From: RYN-230 sp963723595
Lineage (GTDB): Bacteria; Actinomycetota; Actinomycetes; Streptosporangiales; Streptosporangiaceae
Assembly: GCA_963723595.1 (NCBI GenBank)
Contig: CAVRRQ010000006.1
Span: forward strand, 1,674,001 to 1,738,000
Direction: 5' to 3'
DNA: 64,000 bases
Position numbers and translations under genes: made by a program
In this document: in pieces, positions 25,415 through 34,652 of the stretch
Position numbering within the stretch: position 1 is the stretch's first letter
Layout of the letters: each line of letters starts with the position of its first letter
Notes under the pieces: model-generated
The model's database searches: none
The model's input: only the letters and a program-made list of their open reading frames with translations
Told to the model about the DNA's origin: nothing

Positions 25415-25978
25415 TGTCACACCTCCTAATAGACCAGCCGGCAAGTCACATGCCCGACGCAAATCGCGACCCAGGGCCTCCAGATTCCGAAGCCCGCCCC
25501 CGCTGATACGAACAGGCGCGGCCATGTTCGTATGCGTTCGGCACAGTTGCTATGGCCTGCACCTTCGGCGTAACCACGCCAGAAGCATCCCTCCGACGTC
25601 GGCAACACGCTAGGGGCTGACCAGAATCCCGGGCAGATCAAAGGTCGCAAGACCGGCTAGGCAATATGCGCGAGGCGCCAGCATCTGGCCAGCGCTCGGT
25701 CCGCGACCGTGTCGACGAGTCCGCTACTTGGTTACCCTAAGTAGTCGATGGAGGGGGAGTCCCGTCCCTGGTTATGCTCCTACCCGAGTAGTCGAATACC
25801 CGTTCGGTCAGGGGTTGATCATGCGGCTGAGCAGTCTCTGGAAGATCATTTTGAGGGGCACTTTGAGGGGCAGGATGGTGTTAGCGAGTGTCAGCCTGAG
25901 TCGTGCTCAGCTCGCGTGAGTTAGTGTTCGCCCAGTTGGCGCAGCGTATGGTGTCGGCTGTGGACATGCCGGTGGTTC
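25415..25978. other. 564 bp without a gene, left flank of att site 4
   Basis: AT-richer, non-coding sequence with imperfect repeats of CTACTTGGTTACCCTAAGTAG type near 25730 and the class B arm repeats at 25852-25872. It may contain the oxidase promoter at its left end. Confidence 0.5.
25852..25872 (+). repeat. Arm-type direct repeats, class B (left of att 4)
   Basis: Two copies of TGAGGGGCA start 12 bp apart, the second about 115 bp before the att 4 core. They match 5914-5934 right of att 2 in sequence, step and orientation. Confidence 0.6.
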
Positions 25979-26021
25979 ATGGCATGCAAGAGGTCAGCGG
26001 TTCGAGCCCGCTTAGCTCCAC
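25979..26021 (+). other. att site 4: 3' half of tRNA-Ala(GGC)
   Basis: This is identical over 43 bp to att 1 and 2. It is the only copy with an integrase gene beside it (26119, facing the site), the classic arrangement of an integrated element end. Confidence 0.85.
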
Positions 26022-26044
26022 ACAGTTACTACACAGGTCATACA

Positions 26045-26076
26045 GGGATTCTCCGCTCTGCGGAGGGTCCCTTTTT
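26045..26076 (+). terminator. Rho-independent terminator after att 4
   Basis: GGGATTCTCCGC-TCT-GCGGAGGGTCCC forms a 12-bp stem with two G-U pairs and is followed by TTTTT. It would stop plus-strand transcription, for example from a tRNA promoter, from entering the integrase gene in antisense. Confidence 0.8.
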
Positions 26077-26118
26077 CGATCTTCGATGTCCGGCGGGAGC
26101 CAAACGGGGAGCCACTGG

Positions 26119-26620
26119 TCATGCGGACTTGGCGTCCTTAGGCTGGCTGAAGATGGTGTCCATGGCCTCGGCACCCTGGGTGATCACGGGCCTGAGCTGG
26201 TGCCGGTAGACCCGGGCCGTGACGGTGGCGTTCTTGTGTCCTACCAGGTCAGCGATGGCCTCGAGGCGCACGCCGTTGTCGCTCATGATGGACACGAACG
26301 AGTGGCGCAACTCCCGGGGTGTCCAGTCCTGTCCGATCCCGGCCGCTTTGGTGATGGCGCGGAAGGATCGCCGGACGTTGCCGGCTGATAGGGGAGTGCC
26401 GACCCTGGTGCAGAACACCAGGCCGTGGTCCCGCCAGGTGGCTCTGGCGGTCTTGCGGTCGGTTTCCTGGCGGGCGTGCAGCGTGCGCAGCGCGTCCTCG
26501 GCCTGGGCGGGCAGTTTCAGCGTGCGGCGTGACTTCTCGGTCTTGGTGTCGCCGTCCACGCGGACGGAACGCCAGACATACAGGGCGAACTCTTCATGAT
26601 CGAAGCCGGCCTCGGGGGTC
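26119..26620 (-). pseudogene. Tyrosine site-specific integrase, C-terminal half (IS-interrupted)
   Basis: The last about 165 residues of a tyrosine recombinase remain: KTEKSRRTLKLP, then the catalytic HxxR box (TPRELRHSFVSIM), LVGHKNATVTARVYRH and the tyrosine in ARVYRHQLRP. The catalytic Arg I region is near the truncation. The N-terminal arm-binding and core-binding domains are missing because IS3 inserted at 26620/26621, and they are not found beyond it. It faces att 4, 98 bp away, so it probably drove integration at tRNA-Ala before being broken. Confidence 0.85.
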
Positions 26621-27551
26621 TGCCCCCAGTTCGGTTGACTCCTTGCCTGTGAGGATTTGCTCCTCGCTGGAAGGATGCTCATCATGCCGAAGGCGTTTCC
26701 CCTGGTGTTCCGGCGGGATGTGGTCGCGGTCGCCCGCAAGGGCGAGTCCCCGCTGTCGCAGATCGCGAAGGATTTCGGGATCTCTGAGTCGTGCCTGCAC
26801 CGCTGGCTGAAGCTCGCTGACGTTGATGACGGCGTCCGGCCGGGCGTCACCAGCAACGAGTCCGCGGAGCTGCGGGAGCTGAAGAAGCGGAACCGGACGC
26901 TGGAGCAGGAAAACGAGATCCTGCGCCGGGCGGCCGCCTACTTCGCCCGGGAGATCTCCCCAAAAATGAGCTACCCGCTGGTCCTTGACCTTGCCGCCGA
27001 CGGTATCCCTGTCGCGGTGACCTGCCGGGTGCTCGGCTTCTCCAAGCAGGCCTTCTATGCATGGCGCCAGAACCCGGTCTCCCAGCGGGACTGGGACGAC
27101 GCGCATCTCATCAACGCCGCCACGGACGTCCACCGCGACGACCCGGCGTTCGGGTACCGGTTCATCGCCGATGAGCTGCCCGCCAGAGGCATCCAGGCCG
27201 GGCAGAACAGGGTGGCGCGGCTGTGCTCCCAGCAGCAGATCTGGTCGGTGTTCAGCAAGAAGCGCGGGCTGAACCGGAAAGGCCGGCCCGCCGGTCCACG
27301 ACGACCTGGTTGCCAGGAACTTCACCGCGGCCGGCCCGGACCGCACCTGGCTGACCGACATCACTGAGCACCCCACCGGCGAAGGCAAGCTCTACCTGTG
27401 CGCGTTCAAGGACGTGTACTCCGGCCGGATCGTCGGCTACTCAATGGACGCCAGGATGACCGCGCAGCTGGCGGTATCCGCGCTGCGCAACGCCATCGCC
27501 CTGCGAGATCCATCAGGAACGCTGATAGTGCATTCGGACCGGGGCAGCCAG

Positions 27552-29040
27552 GGCGGATTCAACTGGTCGTCGCAACACCTTGATCACGGAGGTGTGCGAT
27601 GGGGGCGAGCAGGAAGCAGATGCCGCAGGCGCCCGCGGGTGCTCGGCGGCAGTGGGCGGCGGATCGGGCGTTGCGGCCGCCGATGCGGTCACCGGGTCGG
27701 CCTGAGCCCTCACGTGCGGTGCAGCGGGAGTTCTGGCGGCTGATCGCTGGCGGAATGACGACGGCCGGGGCTGCGGAGTCGGTCGGCGTGTCGTGGCCGG
27801 TCGGGGCGCGCTGGTTTCGGCACGCTGGCGGGATGCCGCCGCTGAGCCTGAATGAGCCGACAGGCCGCTACTTGTCCTTCGCCGGGCGTGAGGAGATCGC
27901 GCTGCTGCGTGCCCAGGACTTCGGGGTGCGAGAAATCGCCCGCCGACTCGGCCGTGACCCGGGGACCGTGTCGCGCGAGCTGCGCCGCAACGCGGCGACC
28001 AGGAGCGGGAAGCGCGTCTACCGCGCCGTGGTGGCGCAATGGAAAGCGCAGCAGGCCGCCAAGTGCCCGAAGACAGCGAAGCTGGTGAGCAACGACAGGC
28101 TGTGTGAGTACGTGCAGGAGCGGCTGTCCGGCAGCGTCCGCCGGCCCGACGGCACGATCGTGGCCGGACCAAAGACGCCCGCGTGGAAGGGCCTGAACAA
28201 GCCGCACCGGCAGGACAGGCGATGGGCGACGGCGTGGAGCCCGGAGCAGATCAGCAACCGGCTCAAGGTCGAGTTCCCCGATGATGAGTCCATGCGGATC
28301 AGCCATGAGGCGATCTACCAGGCGCTGTTCATCGAGGGGCGTGGCTGCGCTCAAACGGGAGCTGGTGGCGTGCCTGCGCACGGGCCGGGCGCTGCGGGAA
28401 CCACGGGCACGGTCCCGGAACAAGCCGCAAGGCCATGTCACCGCAGACGTCGTGATCAGCGAGCGGCCCGCCGAGGCCGCCGACCGCGCGGCCCCCGGGC
28501 ACTGGGAAGGAGATCTGATCATCGGGACGGGCCGGTCCGCGATCGGCACGCTCGCCGGGCGCAGCAGCCGGTCCACGCTTTTGATCCACCTGCCTCGGAT
28601 CGAGGGCTGGGGCGAGAAGCCACCGGTGAAGAACGGCCCCTCTCTCGGCGGCTACGGCGCCGTCGCGATGAACACAGCGTTGACGGCGTCGGTGACGAAG
28701 CTGCCAGGGCAGCTCCGCAAGACCCTCACCTGGGATCGCGGGAAGGAACTCTCCGGGCATGCGCAGTTCACGCTCGCCACCGGGACAAGGGTGTTCTTCG
28801 CCGATCCGCATTCGCCGTGGCAGAGACCGACAAACGAGAACACGAACGGGCTGCTGCGCCAGTACTTCCCGAAGGGCACCGACCTGTCCCGGTGGTCGGC
28901 CGGGGACCTTGAAGCCGTCGCCCTCGCGATCAACAACCGGGCCCGCAAGATCCTCGGCTGGAAGACTCCCGCCGAAGTCTTCGACGAGCAGCTACGCTCA
29001 CTTCAACCACCCGGTGTTGCATCGACCGGTTGAACTCGCC
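27552..29040 (+). mobile_element. IS30 family element nested in IS3
   Basis: This is 1489 bp with imperfect 28-bp terminal inverted repeats (left GGCGGATTCAACTGG..., right complement GGCGAGTTCAACCGG..., about 23 of 28 matching) and a CAG target duplication (27549-27551 and 29041-29043). Removing it restores the IS3 reading frame GSQ-FRS exactly. Confidence 0.92.
27599..29033 (+). pseudogene. IS30 transposase with one frameshift
   Basis: The first frame carries the IS30 helix-turn-helix region (FAGREEIALLRAQDFGVREI, RRLGRDPGTVSRELRRN) and AWSPEQISNRLKVEFPDDE. One extra T near 28346 moves the continuation to another frame: ALKRELVACLRTGRALREPR, PGHWEGDLIIGTG, TWDRGKELSGH and FADPHSPWQRPTNENTNGLL, the DDE catalytic core. 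The two frames join without a gap if that base is removed. It is a genuine frameshift or a sequencing error. Confidence 0.85.
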
Positions 29041-29395
29041 CAGTTCCGGTCCGCTGCCTTCGTCCGGACGCTGAAGTCCCACGGCCTGACAGGGTCGATG
29101 GGCCGGGTCGGCGCGTGCGGCGATAACGCTGCCATGGAGTCGTTCTTCGCGCTGCTGCAAAAGAACGTCCTGGACCGGCAGCGCTGGTCAACACGTGAGC
29201 AGCTGCGGCTGGCGATCATCACCTGGATCGAAAGGACCTACCACCGCCGGCGCCGGCAACGACGACTTGGCCGCCTCACACCCATCGAGTACGAGACAAT
29301 CAACCAGGCCGCACACGCCGCCTGATCCACCCACCCCCGGAGTCAGCTAAAGCGGGGGCAGTCCCACCTTCCGGATCGACGAAAGTGGTGCGGCT

Positions 29396-30595
29396 ATGGC
29401 CGAGGGCGTTGTGGCGGGGATCGACTGGGCTTCGGAGGTTCATGTCGCCTGTGTGCTGGACGGGGACGGCGCGGTAGCTGGCCGGTTCAGCTTCACTCAT
29501 GACGCGGCCGCGATCAGGGCGATGGTCCGGCGACTGCGCTCCGCGGGCGTGGCCAGGGTGGCGATTGAGCGCGGCGATGGCCCGGTGGTGGAAGAGTTGC
29601 TGGCGGCCGGGCTGGCGGTGTTCGTGGTGCCGAGCCGGCAGATCAAGGGGCTGCGGACCCGGTATGGCTCGGCGGGAAACAAGGACGACCGCTTCGATGC
29701 CTACGTGCTGGCGGACACGCTTCGCACCGACGGGCACCGGTGGAAGCCCCTGCAGCCTGACACCGAGGCGACCCGTGCGCTGCGGGCCTTGTGCCGGTCG
29801 CGTAAGGACCTGGTCGAGACCCGGGTACAGGTGATCGGGCAGCTGCACGTGAACCTGGAGCTGGCGTTCCCCGGCGCGCTCGGCCTGTTCACCAAGCCTG
29901 CCAGCGGGATCAGCCTGGCGTTCTTGCGCCGTTTCCCGACCGCGGCCAGGGCGGCGTGGCTGTCCCCGGCCCGCCTTGCAGCCTGGCTGCGGTCAGCGGG
30001 CTATAGCGGCGGCGTCCCTGCCACGGTGCTGCACGCCCGGCTGGCAGCCGCGGCGCCGGGACTGGCCGGCGCCGAGGGCGAGGCCCGCGGCCAGATCACC
30101 CTGGCGTTCGCAGGCATGACCGCCGCGCTGAACGAGCAGATCAGCGTTCTGGACGCTGAGATCGGCCGGCTATTTGCCGCTCACCCCGATCAGCACATCT
30201 TTGCCAGCCTGCCGCGCTCCGGGATCATCCGCGCCGCGACCCTGCTGGCCGAGATCGGTGACTGCCGCCAGCGGTTCCCCACCGATGACGCGCTCGCCGC
30301 GCTGGCCGGGGCGTGCCCGTCAACCCGGCAATCCGGCAAGCGCAGCCAGGCCGTGTTCCGCTGGTCGTGCAGCAAGAAACTCCGCGCCGCCGTCATGGAC
30401 TTCGCCAACGGCAGCCGCATGGCCGACCCCTGGGCCGCCGCGATTTACGCCGCCGCGACCGCCCGAGGTTGCCGGCATCCGCACGCCATCCGGATCCTGG
30501 CCCGCGCCTGGCTGCGCATCATCTGGCGCTGCTGGCAAGACGGCACCGCCTTCGATCCCGCCCTCCACCGCGGACGCCACGCCGCCGCCGCTTGA
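29396..30595 (+). CDS. IS110 family transposase (element 2)
   Basis: A 399-residue protein with the IS110 N-terminal domain (VAGIDWASEVHVACV, NKDDRFDAYVLADTLR) and the C-terminal transposase_20 region (LPRSGIIRAATLLAEIG, GACPSTRQSGKRSQAVFRWS). ATG 29396 lies 33 bases after the IS3 target duplication. The stop is followed by GCTTGACATAGGGCAC, the probable element end, which runs tail-to-tail into IS110 element 3. It appears intact. Confidence 0.9.
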   Translation: MAEGVVAGIDWASEVHVACVLDGDGAVAGRFSFTHDAAAIRAMVRRLRSAGVARVAIERGDGPVVEELLAAGLAVFVVPSRQIKGLRTRYGSAGNKDDRFDAYVLADTLRTDGHRWKPLQPDTEATRALRALCRSRKDLVETRVQVIGQLHVNLELAFPGALGLFTKPASGISLAFLRRFPTAARAAWLSPARLAAWLRSAGYSGGVPATVLHARLAAAAPGLAGAEGEARGQITLAFAGMTAALNEQISVLDAEIGRLFAAHPDQHIFASLPRSGIIRAATLLAEIGDCRQRFPTDDALAALAGACPSTRQSGKRSQAVFRWSCSKKLRAAVMDFANGSRMADPWAAAIYAAATARGCRHPHAIRILARAWLRIIWRCWQDGTAFDPALHRGRHAAAA

Positions 30596-30616
30596 CATAG
30601 GGCACTCCCATGTTTG

Positions 30617-31672
30617 TCAAGCGCTGCTGAGGATGCCGTTGTTGAGGGTTCGGTAGAGGTGGCGGGCGAGGTAGCGCTTGATGCAGCGGCGGATTTCGCG
30701 GTCGGTCTTGCCTTCTGTGCGGCGGCGCTGGACGTAGGCCTGGGTGGGCTGGTGGCAGCGCATGCGGGTGACGGCGATGGTGTGGATGGCGCGGTTGAGC
30801 TGGCGGTCGCCGAGCCGGTTGAGCCGGTGCCGGTCGGTCCGGCCGGAGGACACTGGGACGGGTGCGGTGCCTGAGAGCATCGCGAAGGCCTGCTCGGTGC
30901 GGATCCGTCCGGCGTGGGACCAGGACAGCAGGATCTGCGCGGCACTGAGGTGGCCAAGTCCGTACTCGGCGGCGACCAGGCCGGGGGCCATGTCTTCGAC
31001 GATCTCGGTGATCTGTGCCTCGAGATCGGCTGCTACTTCGGCGAGGGCGGCGATGCGCTGGCCGAGCCGGATGAGGGTCTGGTGCAGTACCCGGGTCTGC
31101 CGGTCAGCGGTGTCGGGGCAGGTCAGCGCGGCGCATGCTTTCGCGCGCCGTTCGCGGGGGAGGGGGCGGATCTGCTCGCGGAGGTCGGCTGGGGCGGTGA
31201 CCAGGACCGCGGCCAGGGCGGTGCGGGTGGTCTTGCAGGACTGGACGGCGTTGTCCCGGTCGATCATCAGCAGCCGCAGGGCTTCCCGGTCTCCATCTGC
31301 TCGCATCTGCGCGGGTGCCGGGCGGGCGAGCAGTTCGCGGGCTGCGCGGACGGCGTCGATCGGGTCGCTCTTGCCTGCCCGGCGCTTCCCGACGTGACGG
31401 GCGCAGTCAATCTCGGACACCTGCTCGCCCTGGGCGGCGAGGTGGCGGGCCAGGCCCAGGCCGTAGTGCCGGGTTCCCTCCACGGCCCAGGCCACCGGGC
31501 AGTCCCCGGCTGCCGACCGGGCCCAGGTCAGCAGCTGCGCGTATCCCGCCGTTGTGGCCGGCACCTGCAACTGCGAGATCACCCGGCCGCGGGCGTCGCA
31601 GATCGCCGCGGTGTGCGTGTCCAGGTGAGTGTCCACGCCCACGACCAGGTCTGCCTGCAGGACTTCGCTCAC
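30617..31672 (-). CDS. IS110 family transposase (element 3)
   Basis: A 351-residue protein with VVGVDTHLDTHTAAI, AWAVEGTRHYG, KSDPIDAVRAAREL and the C-terminal LSGTAPVPVSSG followed by RHRLNRLGDRQLNRAIHTIA. It is similar to element 1. GTG 31672 has AGGAGG 7 bases upstream. Its 3' end (GCTTGACAAACATGGGAGTG on the minus strand) meets that of element 2. The upstream non-coding region abuts att site 5. It appears intact. Confidence 0.9.
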   Translation of the reverse strand: MSEVLQADLVVGVDTHLDTHTAAICDARGRVISQLQVPATTAGYAQLLTWARSAAGDCPVAWAVEGTRHYGLGLARHLAAQGEQVSEIDCARHVGKRRAGKSDPIDAVRAARELLARPAPAQMRADGDREALRLLMIDRDNAVQSCKTTRTALAAVLVTAPADLREQIRPLPRERRAKACAALTCPDTADRQTRVLHQTLIRLGQRIAALAEVAADLEAQITEIVEDMAPGLVAAEYGLGHLSAAQILLSWSHAGRIRTEQAFAMLSGTAPVPVSSGRTDRHRLNRLGDRQLNRAIHTIAVTRMRCHQPTQAYVQRRRTEGKTDREIRRCIKRYLARHLYRTLNNGILSSA

Positions 31673-31952
31673 GGTGGTTCCTCCTTCGGTGCGATGCTGG
31701 AATGGCGGCACCGGCCTGGAGGGAAACTCCCGCGGCAATCCTGTGATGGGTCACGGCCCGCGAGGGCCGGACAGGCTCCTGATCAGGCCAACGAGGGTGG
31801 CCAGGCCGGTGCTGGCAGCATCGGGGACAGGTCATTAGCAAGACACGCCACAAGGCGGTCAGGCATGCAAGGAGTCACCCGGCGCCACCAGACACCAACC
31901 CTGGCCGGCCCAGCCATAAGACACGGCCGATACCGACGACCCAAGACTCACA
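31673..31952 (-). ncRNA. Candidate bridge-RNA region of IS110 element 3
   Basis: 280 bp of non-coding sequence lies upstream of the IS110 recombinase and runs up to att site 5. It includes a partial att-core-like stretch (AGGCATGCAAGGAGTC, 31861-31876). By analogy with known IS110 elements a guide RNA could be encoded here; I could not derive its fold by eye. Confidence 0.3.
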
Positions 31953-31993
31953 GGCATGCAAGAGGTCAGCGGTTCGAGCCCGCTTAGCTCCAC
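31953..31993 (+). other. att site 5: 3' half of tRNA-Ala(GGC)
   Basis: This shares 41 bp with att 1, 2, 4 and 6; the first two bases (AT) of the longer core are replaced by CA. It marks the left end of a 7-kb interval that ends at att 6. Confidence 0.85.
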
Positions 31994-32029
31994 TGGTCAG
32001 AATCGAAATTCGAACGGTTCGAACAGGCA

Positions 32030-32050
32030 GTACAGCAGGGAAGTACAGCA
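32030..32050 (+). repeat. Arm-type direct repeats, class C (right of att 5)
   Basis: Two copies of GTACAGCA start 13 bp apart, the first 37 bp after the att 5 core. The pair at 39069-39089 lies at the same distance from att 6. Confidence 0.7.
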
Positions 32051-32720
32051 ACGGCGGCCGAATGGGCCGCTGTAGGTGTGTTCGGATCGGGCACCTCCGC
32101 CGCCTCGGGCTCCTGGCAGGACAGCGGATTCGAGGCGCTGAACCGGCGTTGGTCAGCCTGCCACCTGCGGAAATCGCCTTGTCATCGGTCCCGTGACTCT
32201 TGACACTCTGGTCACCCCTGCCCTCCTGGAAGGCCATTTCTGCCAGTGACTGTTGCCGCATCTGCAAGTAGTCCAGCCGTGCTGGCCGTCCTGGCCGTCT
32301 GGTCTACTCCCAGGCGGCGCGCCCGCTAACCAGGGGCCGCGCGTTCGTTAGCGGCACGCGAGGCGCGGGGGCTCGGCGCGTTGCGCCGATCGTGTCAGTC
32401 GGCGCGGGGCCTACTGGTGTGCTGCGCCGCTCAGGCGCAGGGTTGCGCCGTGGCGCAGCTCTGCGCGCCTGTTGGCGCGCCGGTGCGCCGCCTGAGGGAC
32501 CAGGCGTGCCGCGGCACACGGGACGTGGCCGGGTGTCAGCCGTCAGGTGATCCAGTAGGGCTTTGGCGCTGCCTATGCCAGGTCCTGGCCGCCGTCGGTA
32601 GCTGGATGGCGGCGTCGTATCGCTGCGTGGCTCGCGCCGTGCCGGAGTCTCGTCGCGAGATCGGTGAGTACGAGCGGTAAGCGCTACCGCCCTGTAGATA
32701 GGTCGGGAACACACGCATAA
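32051..32720 (+). repeat. Conserved non-coding element end, copy 1 (pairs with 39090-39730)
   Basis: About 670 bp is clearly homologous to the right flank of att 6 (39090-39730), with patches of identity such as AACGGCGGCC, GACTGTTGCCGCAT and the hairpin cluster at 32421-32457. No conserved open frame is shared by the two copies, so this looks like a cis-acting end region rather than a gene. Confidence 0.7.
32421..32457 (+). repeat. Twin hairpins/TGCGCC cluster within the conserved end
   Basis: CTGCGCC-GCTCA-GGCGCAG and TGCGCC-GT-GGCGCA form two adjacent hairpins. TGCGCCG occurs four times between 32392 and 32490. About 35 bp here is identical to 39442-39476 while the flanks have diverged, suggesting a constrained protein-binding, transfer or replication site. 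Confidence 0.55.
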
Positions 32721-33095
32721 CGCCGAATCGGCGCGGCTGTCTGTGTAGGAGATCGGCGCTGAGGCGACTACAGATCGGCCAGTTCGGGGCGGGCAGCAGG
32801 GGAGCTTCCGCCGGAATCGGCGTCTGCGGCTGCCTGCAGGCGATGAAGAAGCCTGGCCAGCTTCTGCGATCCGCGAGTGTGCCTCCTCGGGACCGGCCAG
32901 CGTTGGGTCGCTCGTACGGGCTCGCCTGTGTCGCGCCGGGTCCCGGGACCGTCCTTGCTGCCGGGACTTGCCGGTTGGCGCAAATCACGTCGGCCATGCC
33001 GGTCCGGACAGGCAACTGGCTGTGCCTGCACCACGATCGGCCACCTCGCCCCCAGGAAGGCTGATCGGTGTCCGCCCGGCTTGTAGAACAATGTT
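32721..33095. other. 375 bp with no supported gene
   Basis: Only short overlapping frames without ribosome sites or recognisable products are present between the conserved end region and the TetR operator. Confidence 0.4.
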
Positions 33096-33128
33096 GCATA
33101 GTTGTAGCACGGCGTGCTACAACTATGC
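33096..33128. promoter_or_regulatory. Perfect 15-bp-arm palindrome over the TetR start codon
   Basis: GCATAGTTGTAGCAC-GGC-GTGCTACAACTATGC is a perfect inverted repeat that includes ATG 33125. A -10-like CATAGT lies in the left arm. Binding of the encoded regulator here would block both transcription and the start of a leaderless message, so autoregulation is likely. Confidence 0.75.
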
Positions 33129-33820
33129 GTGTGAGAGCGGACCCGTCAGGCCGCACCCCGAGCATCGAGGTCGAGGGCGCGCTGCTAGAGGGGGCAGAGC
33201 GCCTGCTGGAGCGCGGCGGGGCCGAGGCGCTCTCCGTGCGCCGGATGGCGGCAGAAGCGGGTGTGGCACCGATGGGCGTCTACAACCGCTTCGGGGGCAA
33301 GCACGGCATGCTCGACGCGCTGCTGGCACGGGGCTTCGACGAACTTGACGCCGCCCTTGCCGCTGGCGGTGATCCCGACCCGCTCGGCGCGCTGGCCGAC
33401 GCCACTCGGCGCTACCGCTCCTTCGCCAAGACCCACCCTGCCCTGTACGGGCTCATGTTCGACCGGGCCATTCCGGGCTGGCGGCCATCCCCAGCAGCAC
33501 TCGCCCACGCCGCTGCGCCCTTCGGCCGGCTGGCCGACCACGTGTCCAGAGCCATGGCGGCCGGCGCGCTCGCCGACGGTGATCCCGCCGAGGTCGCCCA
33601 GCGGCTGTGGAGCGCATCCCACGGGGCCGTGTCCCTCGAGCTGCGCGGCATCGGCTTCGTTAACGACATCGACGCCCACCATGAGCTTCTGGCCCAGACC
33701 GTGCTAAGGGGCCTCTCCTCCGCCCGGCAGCGGCGGCCGCGCTCCGGTCCGGCTCACGCACCCAGACACGGTCAGCCGCCTCGGACGAGTCCTGCTACGA
33801 ACTCCTCGAGGCGAGAATGA
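33125..33820 (+). CDS. TetR/AcrR family regulator (autoregulated)
   Basis: A 231-residue TetR protein: helix-turn-helix LLEGAERLLERGGAEALSVR and RMAAEAGVAPMGVYNRFGGK, followed by a TetR_C-like ligand domain (FAKTHPALYGLMFDRAIPGW, AQRLWSASHGAVSLELRG). ATG 33125 lies within the perfect palindrome; GTG 33131 is an alternative. The C-terminal about 30 residues are Pro/Arg/Ser-rich. It is followed on the same strand, 60 bp away, by a DUF1330-like gene that may be co-transcribed. Confidence 0.88.
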   Translation: MRVRADPSGRTPSIEVEGALLEGAERLLERGGAEALSVRRMAAEAGVAPMGVYNRFGGKHGMLDALLARGFDELDAALAAGGDPDPLGALADATRRYRSFAKTHPALYGLMFDRAIPGWRPSPAALAHAAAPFGRLADHVSRAMAAGALADGDPAEVAQRLWSASHGAVSLELRGIGFVNDIDAHHELLAQTVLRGLSSARQRRPRSGPAHAPRHGQPPRTSPATNSSRRE

Positions 33821-33880
33821 CGCCGGCAAGCGTATTCCATCTGCGGCTCACTCATGCTGTCCGCAGCTAAGAAGGGATTG

Positions 33881-34522
33881 ATGATGCCAAGGTTCAACAG
33901 CTATGTCGCCACGTGGAGCGACACAGAACTACACGAGGGAGATCGGCTGGCCGATGCCGCCGGCGAACGGGCCGGACAGCTGCTTGCCGACGGACCCGTC
34001 CATGATTGGTCAGAGCAGGACGCGCGGCCTGCGCCGAGCCACCTCGCCGTAGCCGGATTCGCCGACGAGGCAGGGGCCCGGGCCTGGTTTGATCTCACCG
34101 CTGAACACCTGCCGGGTACCAGCGTTCTTCTCTCAGCACTGACGGAACCGGTGTGGTGGCCGCCCGACCGCGAACACCAGCGCCCCGACTGGTCGCGCCG
34201 GCTGGAGGTCCTCCCGGACCGGATGGGCGTGTTCGTGTCGGTGTGGGTCGATGTCGTGGACCTTCCCGACTTCTTCGAATACTCGCGCTCCTACCGGTGG
34301 ACTGTCGAGGCCGCCGGCGGCGTGGTCCTATCAGCCGGCCCGTTCCCCGCGGTAGTGCTGAAGGGCAATGATCCCACGCCGGCCGCGTTCGCTCTCATGG
34401 GCTGGCCCGCGGACGGAATCGCCCGCCGGACCTGGTGGGACGGCGCCGAGTACCGCCCGTACAAAGAGCAGCGGCATCGCTGCTCCAGGTGCACGATCGC
34501 CAGCATCGGGGCCCGAGCGTAG
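33881..34522 (+). CDS. DUF1330-like protein
   Basis: A 213-residue protein of unknown function. The C-terminal half (GVFVSVWVDVVDLPDFFEYS, then GGVVLSAGPFPAVVLKG and RTWWDGAEYRPYKEQR) has the dimeric alpha-beta-barrel pattern of DUF1330/EthD-like proteins. The N-terminal half is another possible ferredoxin-like fold. GAAGGGA about 6 bases upstream supports ATG 33881 (an adjacent ATG follows at 33884); ATG 33854 has no ribosome site. It probably belongs with the TetR gene upstream; a small-molecule binding or detoxifying role is a guess. Confidence 0.65.
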   Translation: MMPRFNSYVATWSDTELHEGDRLADAAGERAGQLLADGPVHDWSEQDARPAPSHLAVAGFADEAGARAWFDLTAEHLPGTSVLLSALTEPVWWPPDREHQRPDWSRRLEVLPDRMGVFVSVWVDVVDLPDFFEYSRSYRWTVEAAGGVVLSAGPFPAVVLKGNDPTPAAFALMGWPADGIARRTWWDGAEYRPYKEQRHRCSRCTIASIGARA

Positions 34523-34652
34523 GCAGATGCTCCACAAAGAAGCCGCACATAATGCTCGTTCGGGTGCGCCCGCGACGGACAGCCAGTCGATCCGGTTGGC
34601 AGCGCATAACGGCGGATCTGGTGCGGGGAGGCCTGGCCGTCTTTGTGTCTGG

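Larger units (their letters stand above)
26684..29325 (+). pseudogene. IS3 transposase, frameshifted and split by IS30
   Basis: The N-terminal helix-turn-helix and leucine-zipper part (PKAFPLVFRRDVVAVARKGE, SELRELKKRNRTLEQENEIL) starts at ATG 26684 with GGAAGGA upstream. The catalytic rve domain follows in frame, but one extra G near 27281 shifts the frame before VHDDLVARNFTA, DRTWLTDITEHPT and LIVHSDRGSQ. IS30 then interrupts after GSQ at 27551, and the remainder (FRSAAFVRTLKSHGLTGSMG, then MESFFALLQKNVLD) resumes at 29044. No functional protein is possible. Confidence 0.9.
26621..29360 (+). mobile_element. IS3 family element, interrupted by IS30
   Basis: The ends read TGCCCCCAGTTCGGTTGACTCC on the left and, reverse-complemented, TGCCCCCGCTTTAGCTGACTCC on the right (TG...CA). 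A GTC target duplication flanks both ends (26618-26620 and 29361-29363). Without the 1492 bp of IS30 plus its duplication the element is about 1248 bp, the normal IS3 size. It sits inside the integrase gene. Confidence 0.85.

Noticed and set aside
26032..26046. A fifth arm class right of att 4 (ACAGG twice)
   Set aside because: The repeats are only 5 bp with a 9-bp step and no matching partner next to another att site.
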